A stretch of DNA of 64,000 bases from Stenotrophomonas sp. 364 (GCF_009832905.1 NZ_CP047135.1:3326001-3390000), one strand, 5' to 3'; positions 1-10,148 are shown, numbered from the stretch's first letter. Translations and numbers: made by a program. The notes: generated from the letters alone by a model not told the origin.

Positions 1-947
1 GTCAGGATCTGCTGGTTGCGGGGGGCTTCCAGGATCGACAGGGTGTACTGGCCCAGCATCTGGTGGGTCGCGTTGGACGGATGCACGCCATCGGCGAACA
101 CGTAGGTCTGGTAGGCGTCCGGTGTCGCATAGGCGGCCGGGCTGCAGGTCAGCGAGGTTGCGGTGAGGCAGGCCTTGCCGGTGGCGTTGACGAAGCCGTA
201 GGTGGACGGGCTGGCAACGATTTCCTGCAGGATGTGGAAGGTGTCCACCGGAATCACCTGCAGGCCGGCCGCTTTCAGGCCACCGAACAGCGCGTCGTTG
301 TAGGCCTTGGCCAGGGCGGTTCCGGCCGCCATGCCCGCCGGGCCGGCGGCGCGCGCGTCCGGGGTCAGGCCGATGTCGGGAATGGTGGGCACCACCACGT
401 ACTGGGCACCGGCCGCCTTCAGCGTGCCAACGATGCCGACCTGATCGGTCACCGCCGCGCCCAGGGTGGCAGCCAACGGCGCGCCGCGCTGGATGGCGAA
501 CAGGTCATTGGCGCCGCCCCACACGGTGTACAGCGCGTTCGGGTCGGCCTTGCCGCCATTGGCCGCAAGGTACTGGTTCATCTGCGTCTTGAGCGAATAC
601 ACCGGCACTGCCGGGGTACCCGGCACCAGCACCTGGCTGGTATCCACGCCGACGCGGGCGCCGCCGATGGCGTAGTTGTCACCATTCTGGCCGTTGCCGT
701 GCGCACCGCCGTTGGTGCCGTAGTAGTCGGCCACGTACTCGGCCCAGATCCAACCGGGGTTGGTGGTGAACTGGCCGATGATCGGGTTCGCGCTGGCCGG
801 CAGCAGCGGGCGGAAGTAGCCGGCGTCGCTCAGGCTGTCACCGAATACCACGGTCTTGGTATACGGCGACTGGGCCATGGCCGGGGCCGCCGCCAGGGCG
901 ATGGCGACCGCCATCAGGGAACGCAGGGGGCGCTTGCTGAGCAGCAT
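1..947 (-). CDS. GDSL-family autotransporter esterase/lipase (EstA-like), C-terminal part outside the window
   Basis: The first 315 residues are visible; the gene runs off the left edge. Residues 1-25 form a signal peptide ending AMA before Gln26. The GDSL block I is VVFGDSLSD with nucleophile Ser38. A GGAND block follows, and FADGVHPS near residue 300 supplies the Asp and His of the catalytic triad. Family members hydrolyse esters at the cell surface and carry a C-terminal autotransporter beta-barrel, which would lie beyond position 1. The start is ATG with AAGGAGC about seven bases upstream. The passenger is intact as far as it can be seen. The barrel is inferred from family knowledge, not observed. 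Confidence 0.85.
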   Translation of the reverse strand, partial: MLLSKRPLRSLMAVAIALAAAPAMAQSPYTKTVVFGDSLSDAGYFRPLLPASANPIIGQFTTNPGWIWAEYVADYYGTNGGAHGNGQNGDNYAIGGARVGVDTSQVLVPGTPAVPVYSLKTQMNQYLAANGGKADPNALYTVWGGANDLFAIQRGAPLAATLGAAVTDQVGIVGTLKAAGAQYVVVPTIPDIGLTPDARAAGPAGMAAGTALAKAYNDALFGGLKAAGLQVIPVDTFHILQEIVASPSTYGFVNATGKACLTATSLTCSPAAYATPDAYQTYVFADGVHPSNATHQMLGQYTLSILEAPRNQQIL

Positions 948-1147
948 GTAAAGCTCCTTGAAGTGGGGAACAACCGACGTACGCCGGCGCACGGTGGCAA
1001 TGGTTTCACTGCGCCCGGGGCAATTCACGCTGCGTCGCCGCATGAAATACCCCCGCAGCCGCGGAAACGCCGCGCGGCGGCCTCCGCCAACCCGCCAGGC
1101 GGCCGGCAAGGGTACGCACCCCGGCCACAATTAGGGACAATGGCGTC

Positions 1148-1348
1148 ATGAACATCGTCCTCAATGGCGACACCCGCCAGCTTCCGCAAAGCGCCACCGT
1201 CCACGACCTGCTGCACACCGAGCACCTGCTTGAGCGCCGGGTGGCGGTGGAAGTCAACGGCGAGATCGTCACCCGCAGCCGGCATGCCAGCCACACCCTG
1301 CAGGACGGCGACGTGGTCGAAATCGTGCATGCGCTGGGCGGTGGTTGA
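1148..1348 (+). CDS. thiS: Sulfur carrier protein ThiS
   Basis: This 66-residue beta-grasp protein ends in Gly-Gly-Gly, the C-terminal glycine pair that is adenylated and thiocarboxylated. It carries sulfur to ThiG for the thiazole half of thiamine. The length and the ending HALGGG fit the family exactly. thiG follows after 63 bases. No thiF, thiO/thiH or thiE is next to it, so the activating enzymes must be elsewhere. A weak GGGA precedes the ATG. I looked for a TPP riboswitch upstream and did not see one. Confidence 0.93.
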   Translation: MNIVLNGDTRQLPQSATVHDLLHTEHLLERRVAVEVNGEIVTRSRHASHTLQDGDVVEIVHALGGG

Positions 1349-1411
1349 CCGTGTTGGACGCCGCGTTGCCGGGGCCAGCATCGTGACGCGCGATAGGCGA
1401 TAATTCGCGCC

Positions 1412-2202
<791 letters not shown>

Positions 2203-2203
<1 letters not shown>

Positions 2204-2937
2204 TGACCAATCCTTTCGACAGTGCCGGCGCCAAGGCCCCGGCCAAGCCGTTCACCATCACCGAAGGCCGCCGCGAGGTCCGCAGCTTCGTGCTGCGCCA
2301 GGGTCGCTTCACCCCCGCCCAGCAGCGCGCGTTCGACGATCGCTGGCCGCGCTTCGGCCTGGACTTCACCGGCCAGCCGCGCGACCTGGACGCCACCTTC
2401 GGCCGTGACGCGCGCAAGGTGCTGGAAATCGGCTTCGGCAACGGTGCCGCGCTGCGCTTTGCCGCCCAGCAGGACCCCAGCCGCGACTACATCGGCCTGG
2501 AAGTGCACGCTCCCGGCGTGGGCCGCCTGCTCAACGCGCTGGCCGACGACAACGCCGACCACGTGCGCCTGTACCACCACGACGCGGTGGAGGTGCTGGA
2601 AAAGGAAATCGGCGATGGCGTGCTCGATGAGGTCCGCATCTATTTCCCGGACCCGTGGCACAAGAAGCGCCACAACAAGCGGCGCCTGATCCAGCCGGCG
2701 TTCGCCGCGCTGCTGGTGCGCAAGCTGCGCAGTGGCGGCCGCCTGCACTGTGCCACCGACTGGGAAGACTACGCCGAGCAGATGTGGGACGTGCTGGACG
2801 CCACGGACGGGCTGACCAACCGCGCCGGTCCGCGCGGCCAGGTGGACCGCCCCGAATGGCGCCCGCAGACCCACTTCGAAACCCGTGGCCAGAAGCTCGG
2901 CCATGGCGTGTGGGACCTGTTGTACGACCGCACCTGA
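2203..2937 (+). CDS. trmB: tRNA (guanine-N7-)-methyltransferase TrmB
   Basis: 244 residues. The protein forms m7G46 in the variable loop of tRNA using S-adenosylmethionine. The class I SAM-binding motif VLEIGFGNG lies at residues 73-81. The family signature [13 protein letters not shown] spans about 149-161 and includes the catalytic Asp150. The start overlaps the thiG stop (TGATG). There is a roughly 40-residue polar N-terminal extension before the conserved domain, which is usual in gammaproteobacteria. Confidence 0.95.
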
Positions 2938-2964
2938 TCCTGGCCCTAGGAACCGCGCCACCCC

Positions 2965-4812
2965 ATGGATACCGCGCTGACGCTGACCACAGACATGAAG
3001 CTCGTTCTCGGGCTGGTCGGCTTCACGATGGCGATGTTCCTGTTCGAGCGCATCCGCGCCGACGTGGTGGCGCTGGTGGTGCTGGTGGTACTGGGTGTCA
3101 CCGGCCTGATCGCGCCGGAGGAGATCTTCGGCGGCTTCTCCGGTAACGCGGTGATGAGCATCATCGCAACCACCATCCTCGGTGCGGGCCTGGACCGCAC
3201 CGGGGCGTTGAACCGGCTGGCGGCGTGGTTGCTGCGCCGGGGGCATGGGGTGGAAACCCGCCTGCTGATGATGACCACCGCCATTGCCGGCCTGAACTCC
3301 TCGTTCATGCAGAACCCGTCGGTGATGGCGCTGTACCTGCCGGTGGCCTCGCGGCTGGCCGCACGCACCGGGCTGACCCTGCAGCGCCTGCTGCTGCCGA
3401 TTGCCGCGGCGATCGTGATGGGCGGTGCGCTGACCATGGTCGGCAACTCGCCGCTGATCCTGCTCAACGATCTGCTGGCGTCGGCCAACAACAACCTGCC
3501 CTCGGGCCTGGCCACCATCGAGCCGCTGCGCATGTTCGCGCCGCTGCCGATCGGTGTGGCGCTGCTGGTCGCCTCGCTGCTGTATTTCCGCTACTTCGGC
3601 GACCGCAAGCTGGTCGAAGAGGAGACCCTGGCCAACGACGGGGTCACCCCGGCGCGCACCGAGAGCTACTTCGCCAAGACCTACGGCATCGAAGGCGACG
3701 TGTTCGAGCTGGTGGTGAGCGCCGAGAGCCCGCTGGTGGGCATGACCCTGGGCGAGGCGGAGAACGTGCACGACGCGCCGCTGCTGCTGGCGCTCAAGAC
3801 CGGCAATGACACCCGGCTGGCACCACCGGCGGAGATGCGCATCTGGGTGGGCAGCGTGCTGGGGGTGATGGGTGCCCGCGCGCAGGTCAACGACTTCGCG
3901 CAGAACCAGTTCCTGCGCATGTCCTCGCGCCTGAAGCACCTGGGCGACCTGTTCAACCCCAGCCGCGCCGGTATTTCCGAGGCCGTGGTGCCGCCCACCT
4001 CCGACGTGATCGGCAAGACCGCCTCGGAACTGCGGCTGCGCAAGCAGCGCGGGATCAGCCTGCTGGCGATCAACCGCGACAAGCAGGTGATCCGCGAGGA
4101 CGTGCGCAACGTGGCCCTGCGCGCCGGCGACATGCTGGTCTTCCACAGCATCTGGACCGACCTGGCCCAGGCCGCCAAAAGCCGCGACTTCGTGGTGGTC
4201 ACCGACTACCCCAAGGGCGAGCAGCGACCGCACAAGTTCAAGATCGCGATGAGCATCTTCGCCATCACCATCCTCATCGCGCTGACCTCCAAGCTGCCGG
4301 TGGCGCTGACCCTGATGACCGGCGTGGCCGGCATGCTGCTCACCGGCGTGCTGCGCATGGACGAGGCGTATGCCTCGATCAACTGGAAGACCATCTTCAT
4401 GATGGCCGGGCTGATTCCGCTCGGCTGGGCCATGGACAGCAGTGGCGCGGCGGCGTGGATCGCCGGCCACACCATCGACCGGCTGCCGACCGGCATCCCG
4501 GTGTGGGTGCTGGAAATCGCGCTGGCGTTGTTGACCACCATGTTCTCGCTGGTGATCAGTCACGTCGGGGCGACCATTGTGATGGTGCCCATCGCAGTGA
4601 ACCTGGCGCTGGCCGCCGGTGGCAGCCCCACCGCGTTTGCGCTGATCGTGGCGCTGTCGGCCTCCAACAACCTGATGACGGCGTCCAACCCGGTGATTTC
4701 GATGATCACCGGGCCGGCCAACTACACCCCGCGCGAGCTGTGGCGCGTCGGTGCGCCGCTGTCGTTGATCTACACCATCGTGGTGGTGGCGATGATCAAC
4801 CTGATGTTCTGA
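2965..4812 (+). CDS. SLC13/DASS-family permease with two internal RCK_C (TrkA-C) domains
   Basis: 615-residue integral membrane protein. An N-terminal block of hydrophobic helices (about residues 8-195) is followed by a soluble insert (about 220-415) with two TrkA-C-like modules, centred on 'GDVFELVVSAESPLVGMTL' and 'SEAVVPPTSDVIGKT'. A second helical block (about 425-615) follows. SNNLMTASNPV near residue 570 resembles the SNT substrate/Na+ site of DASS carriers, and an inverted counterpart 'VGNSPLILLND' lies in the first half. The architecture fits Na+-coupled anion carriers, for example for sulfate or dicarboxylates. The substrate cannot be told from the sequence. The gene starts 27 bases after trmB. 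Confidence 0.85.
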   Translation: MDTALTLTTDMKLVLGLVGFTMAMFLFERIRADVVALVVLVVLGVTGLIAPEEIFGGFSGNAVMSIIATTILGAGLDRTGALNRLAAWLLRRGHGVETRLLMMTTAIAGLNSSFMQNPSVMALYLPVASRLAARTGLTLQRLLLPIAAAIVMGGALTMVGNSPLILLNDLLASANNNLPSGLATIEPLRMFAPLPIGVALLVASLLYFRYFGDRKLVEEETLANDGVTPARTESYFAKTYGIEGDVFELVVSAESPLVGMTLGEAENVHDAPLLLALKTGNDTRLAPPAEMRIWVGSVLGVMGARAQVNDFAQNQFLRMSSRLKHLGDLFNPSRAGISEAVVPPTSDVIGKTASELRLRKQRGISLLAINRDKQVIREDVRNVALRAGDMLVFHSIWTDLAQAAKSRDFVVVTDYPKGEQRPHKFKIAMSIFAITILIALTSKLPVALTLMTGVAGMLLTGVLRMDEAYASINWKTIFMMAGLIPLGWAMDSSGAAAWIAGHTIDRLPTGIPVWVLEIALALLTTMFSLVISHVGATIVMVPIAVNLALAAGGSPTAFALIVALSASNNLMTASNPVISMITGPANYTPRELWRVGAPLSLIYTIVVVAMINLMF

Positions 4813-4821
4813 GGCGAAGGC

Positions 4822-4846
4822 GTAGCGACCAACGGTCGCTACCTAC
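4822..4846. repeat. GTAG-type REP palindrome between convergent genes
   Basis: GTAGCGACC-AAC-GGTCGCTAC is a perfect 9-bp stem with a 3-base loop, followed by CTAC. It fills the 30-base gap between the SLC13 permease and the Rieske gene. The Rieske TAG stop (4843-4845) lies inside it. It may act as a bidirectional terminator or mRNA-end stabiliser, which is inferred from its position. Confidence 0.75.
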
Positions 4847-5202
4847 CCAAGCCACACCTGGCCGTCGCGCACCTGCAACGGTACCGCGCGCAGGCGGTCG
4901 CCCTTGCACGGGCCGGCCACGCAGCCGCCATCGTCGAGCGAGAACGACGCGCCGTGCGCGGCACAGACCAGATGGCCGTCCCGGCTTTTCAGGAACTGCC
5001 CCGGAGCCCAGTCCAGGCGTCGGCCGGCATGCGGGCAGATGTTCAGCCAACCGCGTACGTCGTCGCCATCGCGGTACATGACCAGCGACTCACTGTCGCC
5101 GTCCAGGGTGACCTCGACCTCGGCAAAGCCCGCGTCGGCAATGGCGTCCAGGGCAATCAAGGGAGCGGCGGTGGTATCGGAAACGGACATGTCGGCACGC
5201 AT
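4843..5202 (-). CDS. Small Rieske [2Fe-2S] ferredoxin-like protein
   Basis: 119 residues from the ATG at 5202; ATG 5190 and TTG 5208 are alternatives, and none has a good ribosome site. The Rieske cluster ligands are present as CPH (Cys56, His58) and CAAH (Cys80, His83), separated by 21 residues after His58. There is no signal peptide and no membrane helix, so it is a soluble NirD/ferredoxin-type Rieske protein and not a bc1 subunit. Such small proteins serve oxygenases or nitrite reductase, but no partner gene is nearby. It could also be a stand-alone quality-control ferredoxin. Confidence 0.85.
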   Translation of the reverse strand: MRADMSVSDTTAAPLIALDAIADAGFAEVEVTLDGDSESLVMYRDGDDVRGWLNICPHAGRRLDWAPGQFLKSRDGHLVCAAHGASFSLDDGGCVAGPCKGDRLRAVPLQVRDGQVWLG

Positions 5203-5367
5203 ATTCAACGGGGCGGCATTCTCTCACGCCGTCACGTGGCTGGCCCGGCGATGAACACAAGTCATTGATTTGAAATGAACGCGCGGTACGTTTAACGAGT
5301 TTTTCACTCAATGACAGGGACCACCCCGGATACTGATGGCTCGCTGACTTCAGCCCAAAGAAACGCC

Positions 5368-5643
5368 ATGTACAACCGCTACTTCCAGTTCAACACGTTC
5401 CGCACCCTGTTCGCGCCGCGCAAGCCGCGCCACCCGTTGGTGCGCGTTGCGGTCGGTCTGTTGGGCCTGGCAATCCTGGCCGCGCTGGTATTCGTGGGTG
5501 TGTTCGTGGGCGCGGCGATGATCATCGCCGGCCTGGCATGGAAGCTGCTCGCCCAGCGCAAGAGTGCGCGCACCGCTCCGTCGCGGGTCGTGGACGGCGA
5601 ATACCGTGTGGTCCGCAAGCAGGCCTTGCCGATGTCGCGTTGA
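5368..5643 (+). CDS. Small membrane protein, function unknown
   Basis: 91 residues from the ATG at 5368 (MYNRYFQ). An upstream ATG at 5311 would give 110 residues, but the added stretch is low in information and has no ribosome site. One or two long hydrophobic segments span about residues 25-65 (VAVGLLGLAILAALVFVGVFVGAAMIIAGLAWKL split over two runs), flanked by basic residues (PRKPRHP, AQRKSAR). No domain is recognised. A strong hairpin terminator follows at once, so it is a single-gene unit divergent from the Rieske gene. Confidence 0.6.
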   Translation: MYNRYFQFNTFRTLFAPRKPRHPLVRVAVGLLGLAILAALVFVGVFVGAAMIIAGLAWKLLAQRKSARTAPSRVVDGEYRVVRKQALPMSR

Positions 5644-5665
5644 TTGACGCGCGTCCCTCCTGATG

Positions 5666-5696
5666 ACGGCCGCGCCCTGCGCGGCCGTTTCTGTTT
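5666..5696 (+). terminator. Rho-independent terminator of the 5368-5643 gene
   Basis: ACGGCCGCG (5666-5674) pairs perfectly with CGCGGCCGT (5680-5688) across a 5-base loop, followed by TTTCTGTTT. Confidence 0.85.
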
Positions 5697-5751
5697 GTGG
5701 GAGCCGAAAAACGCTCTAGACTGCGGCGAAACCTCTCCACAGGACGCGCGC

Positions 5752-6459
5752 ATGACCGATGTAATCCCCACGCCCGAGCAGCCCCGCATTCCGGTCGCCG
5801 GTGGCGGTACGTTCCCGGTGCGCCGGATCTACTGTGTGGGCCGCAACTTCGCCGACCACGCGCGCGAAATGGGGGCGGCCGTGCCCGCCGCCGATGATCG
5901 CGGCCGCCCGATGTTCTTCAGCAAGCCCGCCGATGCGATCGTGGTTGGACATGACGATGTGATCCCCTACCCGCCTGCCACGCACGACCTGCACCACGAA
6001 GTGGAGCTGGTGGTGGCGATCGGTCGCGACGCGCCGGCCGGCGAGCTGCCGGTGGACCAGGCCGAGGCGTTGGTCTTCGGCTACGGTGTCGGGCTGGATC
6101 TGACCCGCCGCGACCTGCAGGCAGCTGCCAAGGCCAAGGGGCATCCGTGGGATCCGGCCAAGGGCTTCGATCATTCCGCACCGATCAGCGAACTGGTCCC
6201 GGCCGGCGAAGTGGGCGACCTGGCCGCGCTCAACCTGTCGCTGGAAATCAACGGCGAAGTGCGCCAGCAATCGCTGCTGGACCAGATGATCTGGAACGTG
6301 CCGGAAATCCTGCACGAACTGTCCAAGCTGTGGGCACTGAAAGCCGGCGACCTGGTCTTCATGGGCACCCCCGCCGGGGTGGCCGCCTTGAAGCCGGGGG
6401 ATCGTTTCAGCGCGCGGCTGGAAAACGTGGCCGAGCGCCATGGCATCATCTCCGAATGA
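5752..6459 (+). CDS. Fumarylacetoacetate hydrolase (FAH)-family protein
   Basis: 235 residues from the ATG at 5752, with AGGA seven bases upstream. The family covers Mg2+-dependent fumarylpyruvate and acylpyruvate hydrolases, decarboxylases and isomerases. The YCVGRNFADHAREMG opening, the metal-binding HHEVELVVAIG, GYGVGLDLTRRDLQ and the closing VFMGTPAGVA are all present. The size fits short FAHD1-like acylpyruvase/fumarylpyruvate hydrolases and not full fumarylacetoacetase. No aromatic-degradation genes surround it, so the physiological substrate is open; oxaloacetate decarboxylase activity is another family option. Confidence 0.85.
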   Translation: MTDVIPTPEQPRIPVAGGGTFPVRRIYCVGRNFADHAREMGAAVPAADDRGRPMFFSKPADAIVVGHDDVIPYPPATHDLHHEVELVVAIGRDAPAGELPVDQAEALVFGYGVGLDLTRRDLQAAAKAKGHPWDPAKGFDHSAPISELVPAGEVGDLAALNLSLEINGEVRQQSLLDQMIWNVPEILHELSKLWALKAGDLVFMGTPAGVAALKPGDRFSARLENVAERHGIISE

Positions 6460-6513
6460 CACCCCCGGCATTACGCTGGCGTATCTGTTGATTTTCCCCA
6501 CGAGGAGAGCCTG

Positions 6514-6927
6514 ATGGGCGTACTGACTGAGTTCAAGGAATTTGCCATGCGTGGCAACGTCATCGACCTGGCGGTCGGTGTCGTGATTGGTGCCGCGTTC
6601 GGCAAGATCGTCACCGCACTGGTCGACAAGATCATCATGCCGCCGCTGGGTTGGGTGATTGGACGCGTGGATTTCTCGGAACTGGCCTGGACCTTGGCAC
6701 CTGCGCGCGTGGATCCAACCGGCAAGGAAATTCCGGCGGTGGTGATCGGCTACGGCGACTTCCTCAACACCGTGGTGCAGTTCGTCATCGTGGCGTTTGC
6801 CATCTTCATGGTGGTGAAGTTCATCAACCGCCTGGCGCGCAAGAAGCAGGCCGAGCCCGCTGCGCCGCCCGCGCCGAGCGAAGAAGTGCTGCTGCTGCGC
6901 GAGATCCGCGACAACCTCAAGCAGTAA
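6514..6927 (+). CDS. mscL: Large-conductance mechanosensitive channel MscL
   Basis: 137 residues. The channel opens under membrane tension to release solutes on hypo-osmotic shock. The N-terminal amphipathic helix and TM1 ([20 protein letters not shown]), the periplasmic loop and TM2 (about 86-108) are followed by a charged C-terminal bundle ending [10 protein letters not shown]. The length matches the family. GAGGAG precedes the ATG. The nearest downstream features are a REP pair and a terminator, so mscL ends its transcription unit. Confidence 0.97.
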   Translation: MGVLTEFKEFAMRGNVIDLAVGVVIGAAFGKIVTALVDKIIMPPLGWVIGRVDFSELAWTLAPARVDPTGKEIPAVVIGYGDFLNTVVQFVIVAFAIFMVVKFINRLARKKQAEPAAPPAPSEEVLLLREIRDNLKQ

Positions 6928-6938
6928 GCATTCGTACG

Positions 6939-7008
6939 GTAGTGCCGACCGCTGGCCGGCTCTGCAGGCACCCGATATTGCGTGGGGCCGGCCAGTGGCC
7001 GGCACTAC
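6939..7008. repeat. Inverted pair of GTAG-type REP elements
   Basis: A GTAG-headed palindrome (GTAGTGCCGACCGCTGGCCGG) starts at 6939. A second in opposite orientation ends GGCCGGCACTAC at 7008. The head-to-head arrangement makes one large potential cruciform. It lies between mscL and its terminator. Confidence 0.75.
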
Positions 7009-7044
7009 CGGGCATCGGGTTCCGCCGTGGCAGATGCGCATTCA

Positions 7045-7068
7045 AAAACCCCGCCCCGGCGGGGTTTT
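7045..7068 (+). terminator. Rho-independent terminator after mscL
   Basis: AAAACCCCGC (7045-7054) pairs with GCGGGGTTTT (7059-7068) over a 4-base loop. The A-tract and T-tract make it usable on either strand, but only mscL reads into it. Confidence 0.85.
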
Positions 7069-7172
7069 CGCGTATGGAAAACAGCGTCCGCGCAACCATG
7101 ACCTCCCACCCATGTGCGGGCCCGGCAGGCTGCTAAGCTCGGACGCTTCTGTCCTGCTTTCCGGAGCTGTCC

Positions 7173-8594
7173 ATGCGTCGCCGCGTCCTTGCCATCGCAT
7201 CCTCCCTCGCACTGTTGGCCGCCCCGGCGTTCGCGGCGACCGGCCCCACTACGCTGGCACCCAAGTCGCTGGCCACCGCAGCCGAACTGCGCGAGCAGGC
7301 CCTCAAGGACGACACCGGCTGGAAGGTGGTCGAGTCGCTCACCACCGAGATCGGCCCGCGCATCGCCGGTGGCGAAGCCGATGCCCGCGCCGTGGCCTGG
7401 GCCGTGGCCAAGTTCAAGGCACTGGGCTTTGACAAGGTCTGGACCGAGCCGGTGACCTTCCCCAAGTGGGAGCGCCGCAGTGAACACGCCCATGTGATCG
7501 GCAAGCACGCACAGCCGCTGACCATTACCGCCCTGGGCGGCAGCCCGGGCGGCACGGTCGAGGCCGAGGTGGTGCGCTTTGCCGACCTGGCCGCGCTGCA
7601 GGCGGCGCCGGAAGGCTCATTGAAGGGCAAGATCGCCTTCGTCGACTACCAGATGACTGCCTACCGCGACGGCCGTGACTACGGCAACGGGGGCGCAGTT
7701 CGTAGCAAGGGTCCGTCCGAGGCGATCCGCAAGGGCGCGGTGGGCTTTGTGATGCGCTCGGCCGGTACCGATTCGCACCGCGTGCCGCACACCGGCATCA
7801 CCCGTTTCGATGAGGGTCTGACGCCGGTGCCGGCCGCCGCATTGTCGGTACCCGATGCCAACCAGCTCGCTCGCCTGGTCGCCCTCGGCAGCACCACGCT
7901 GAAGCTGAGCCTGGATTGCGGGTGGGACGGCAAGGCCACCTCGTACAACGTCATCGGCGAAATCACCGGGCGCAGCCTGCCCAAGGAAGTCGTGGTGATC
8001 GGCGGTCACCTCGATTCCTGGGACCTGGGCACCGGCGCGGTGGACGATGGCGCCGGCGTGGGCATCACCATGGCCGCGGGCCATCTGATCGGCCAGCTCA
8101 AGCAGGCGCCGAAGCGCACCATCCGCGTGGTGGCGTTCGCCAACGAGGAACAGGGTCTGTACGGCGGCAAGGCGTATGCCGAGGCGCATGCCAAGGACGT
8201 GGTGCTGCACCAGCTGGCCGCCGAGAGCGACTTCGGCGCCGGCCGCATCTACGCCTTCAACACCGGCTCGCCGAACCCGCAGGGCTCGCGCGATGCCACC
8301 CGCCAGATCGCCGAGGTGCTCAAGCCGCTGGGCATCGAGTACGCGGCCGACAAGGGCGGCCCGGGCCCAGACGTAGGCCCGCTGGCCGCCAAGGGCGGTG
8401 CCTGGGCGTGGTTGGCGCAGGACGGCAGCGACTACTTCCACCTGCACCACACCGCCGACGACACCCTGGACAAGATCGATCCGGCGGCGCTGGCACAGAA
8501 CGTAGCCGCCTACACCGTGTTTGCCTACCTGGCCGCCGAGGCCGACGGCAGCTTCGGCAGCGAAGCCAAGCCAACCACGCCGCCCAACGAATGA
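7173..8594 (+). CDS. Secreted M28-family zinc aminopeptidase/carboxypeptidase
   Basis: 473 residues. A signal peptide (1-21, ending AFAA) is followed by a PA-like insert (about 125-255) and the M28 dizinc domain. Ligand motifs are visible: GGHLDSWD (His279, Asp281), GAVDDGAG (Asp291/Asp292), ANEEQG (Glu325 base, Glu326), ESD (Asp353) and HLHHTADD (His426). This order is typical of glutamate carboxypeptidase/PGCP-like M28 enzymes, which trim peptides in the periplasm or outside. GGAG lies eight bases before the ATG. The gene is monocistronic and converges on an AGCS symporter gene across a strong hairpin. Confidence 0.9.
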   Translation: MRRRVLAIASSLALLAAPAFAATGPTTLAPKSLATAAELREQALKDDTGWKVVESLTTEIGPRIAGGEADARAVAWAVAKFKALGFDKVWTEPVTFPKWERRSEHAHVIGKHAQPLTITALGGSPGGTVEAEVVRFADLAALQAAPEGSLKGKIAFVDYQMTAYRDGRDYGNGGAVRSKGPSEAIRKGAVGFVMRSAGTDSHRVPHTGITRFDEGLTPVPAAALSVPDANQLARLVALGSTTLKLSLDCGWDGKATSYNVIGEITGRSLPKEVVVIGGHLDSWDLGTGAVDDGAGVGITMAAGHLIGQLKQAPKRTIRVVAFANEEQGLYGGKAYAEAHAKDVVLHQLAAESDFGAGRIYAFNTGSPNPQGSRDATRQIAEVLKPLGIEYAADKGGPGPDVGPLAAKGGAWAWLAQDGSDYFHLHHTADDTLDKIDPAALAQNVAAYTVFAYLAAEADGSFGSEAKPTTPPNE

Positions 8595-8601
8595 CGGCTC
8601 G

Positions 8602-8632
8602 CAGGGACCGTGGCAGCAGGCCACGGTCCCTG
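8602..8632. terminator. Bidirectional hairpin between convergent genes
   Basis: CAGGGACCGTGG (8602-8613) is perfectly complementary to CCACGGTCCCTG (8621-8632) over a 7-base loop, in the 44-base gap between the M28 peptidase and the AGCS symporter. There is no T-tract, so its role as a terminator is inferred from position. Confidence 0.65.
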
Positions 8633-8638
8633 CCCTGC

Positions 8639-10105
8639 TCACTTACCGCCGCGCGCGGCGATCTCGTTCCACAGCTCCGCCCGGGCAACGCCGGCCGCCT
8701 GCGGGTTGAACACCGGATCGATGCCGGCACGCCGGCTCTTCTCATAATCGCGCAATGCGGCCAGCGCCGGCTTCTGCAACAGCACCAACGCGATGATGTT
8801 CAACCAGCTCATCAGGCCGACGCCGATGTCGCCCAGCGACCACGCCACCGTTGCGGTATTGACCGCCGACCACGTCGCCACGCCCACGAACGCCACCTGG
8901 AACAGCCGCAGCGCCCACGGCCGATGCTGGTTGCGGCACAGGTACACCACATTGGTTTCGGCGTTGTAGTACAGCGCCAGGATGGTGCTGAACGCGAAGG
9001 GCAGGATCGCCAGGGCGATGAAGGCCGTGCCGAACCCGGGCAACGCCGATTCCACCGCGTGCTGCACGAAGTGCGGCCCCGCAGCCAACCCGGGCACGTT
9101 CGCCACCAGCATGCCGGCATGGCTGGCCGCGGCCGGGTCGTACACGTTGTAGGCACCGGTGGACAACACCAGGAACGCGGTGGCGCTGCACACCACCAGG
9201 GTGTCGATGTAGACCGAGAACGCCTGCACCAGCCCCTGCTTGACCGGGTGCGAGACCTCGGCGGCCGCAGCCGGATGCGCGCCGCTGCCCATCCCGGCCT
9301 CGTTTGACATCACCCCGCGACGCACGCCCCACTGGATGGCAGTGCCGATCATCGCGCCAAACGCGGCGTCGGTACCGAACGCGCTGTCGACGATCAGCCG
9401 CGCCATGCCCGGCAGCGCGTCCACGTTGAGCGCCATCACCACCGCAGCCACCAGCAGGTAGCCGATCGCCATTACCGGCACCACCACCTGCACCACGTTG
9501 GCGATGCGGCGCACGCCGCCGAAGATCACCAACCCGACCACGACCACCATACCGGCCGCCGATGCACTGGCGGGAATACCCCAGGCGCCGTCAAGCGCGC
9601 TGGCGATCGCGTTGGACTGGGTGCCCGGCAGGAACAGCCCGCAGCCGATCACCGCACTCCACGCGAAGGCCACGGCATACCAGCGCTGGCCCAACGCGCG
9701 TTCGATGTAGTACGCCGGGCCACCGCGGTACTGGCCGTTGGCGTCGCGCTCCTTGTAGATCTGCGCCAACGTTGATTCGATGAAGGCGCTGCTGGCGCCC
9801 AGGAAGGCCACGCACCACATCCAGAAGATCGCACCGGGACCACCGTAGGCAATGGCCATCGCGACGCCGGCGATGTTGCCGACGCCGACCCGGCTGGACA
9901 GCGACAGGCTCAGTGCCTGGAACGAAGACACCCCGGAAGCCGAGCGGGTGGAACTGAACAACAGGCGCAGCATGTCCGGCAATGCGCGTAGCTGGATGAA
10001 ACGGGTACGCACGCTGAAGTACAGGCCAGCCAACAGGCACAGCCCCACCAGCGCCGGGCTCCAGACCAGGTCGAGCAGGCGGGCAACGATGGATTCGACG
10101 GTCAT
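8639..10105 (-). CDS. AGCS-family alanine/glycine:cation symporter (copy 1)
   Basis: 488 residues with about eleven hydrophobic helices. Family signatures are GVSSFQALSLSLSSRVGVGNIAGVA, YGGPGAIFWMW, RGGPAYYIERALG and the C-terminal GVGLMSWLNI. The family imports alanine or glycine with Na+ or H+. GGGAG precedes the ATG. It lies 43 bases behind an outer-membrane barrel gene on the same strand, and the two are probably co-transcribed. A second AGCS gene is 2.4 kb away; the two share the core motifs but differ in the loops and N-termini, so they look like old paralogues. Confidence 0.93.
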   Translation of the reverse strand: MTVESIVARLLDLVWSPALVGLCLLAGLYFSVRTRFIQLRALPDMLRLLFSSTRSASGVSSFQALSLSLSSRVGVGNIAGVAMAIAYGGPGAIFWMWCVAFLGASSAFIESTLAQIYKERDANGQYRGGPAYYIERALGQRWYAVAFAWSAVIGCGLFLPGTQSNAIASALDGAWGIPASASAAGMVVVVGLVIFGGVRRIANVVQVVVPVMAIGYLLVAAVVMALNVDALPGMARLIVDSAFGTDAAFGAMIGTAIQWGVRRGVMSNEAGMGSGAHPAAAAEVSHPVKQGLVQAFSVYIDTLVVCSATAFLVLSTGAYNVYDPAAASHAGMLVANVPGLAAGPHFVQHAVESALPGFGTAFIALAILPFAFSTILALYYNAETNVVYLCRNQHRPWALRLFQVAFVGVATWSAVNTATVAWSLGDIGVGLMSWLNIIALVLLQKPALAALRDYEKSRRAGIDPVFNPQAAGVARAELWNEIAARGGK

Positions 10106-10148
10106 GGGCGGCTCCCGATGGCGGTGCGGAGGGTCGAAGGCGCGCGCA

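Noticed and set aside
948..1147. TPP riboswitch before thiS
   Set aside because: The conserved CUGAGA and ACCYUUUGA-type boxes are not present in the 200 bases upstream.
5644..5751. Upstream extension of the FAH-family gene to a TTG at 5644
   Set aside because: It would include the hairpin terminator of the preceding gene. The ATG at 5752 has AGGA at the right distance and matches the start of the domain.
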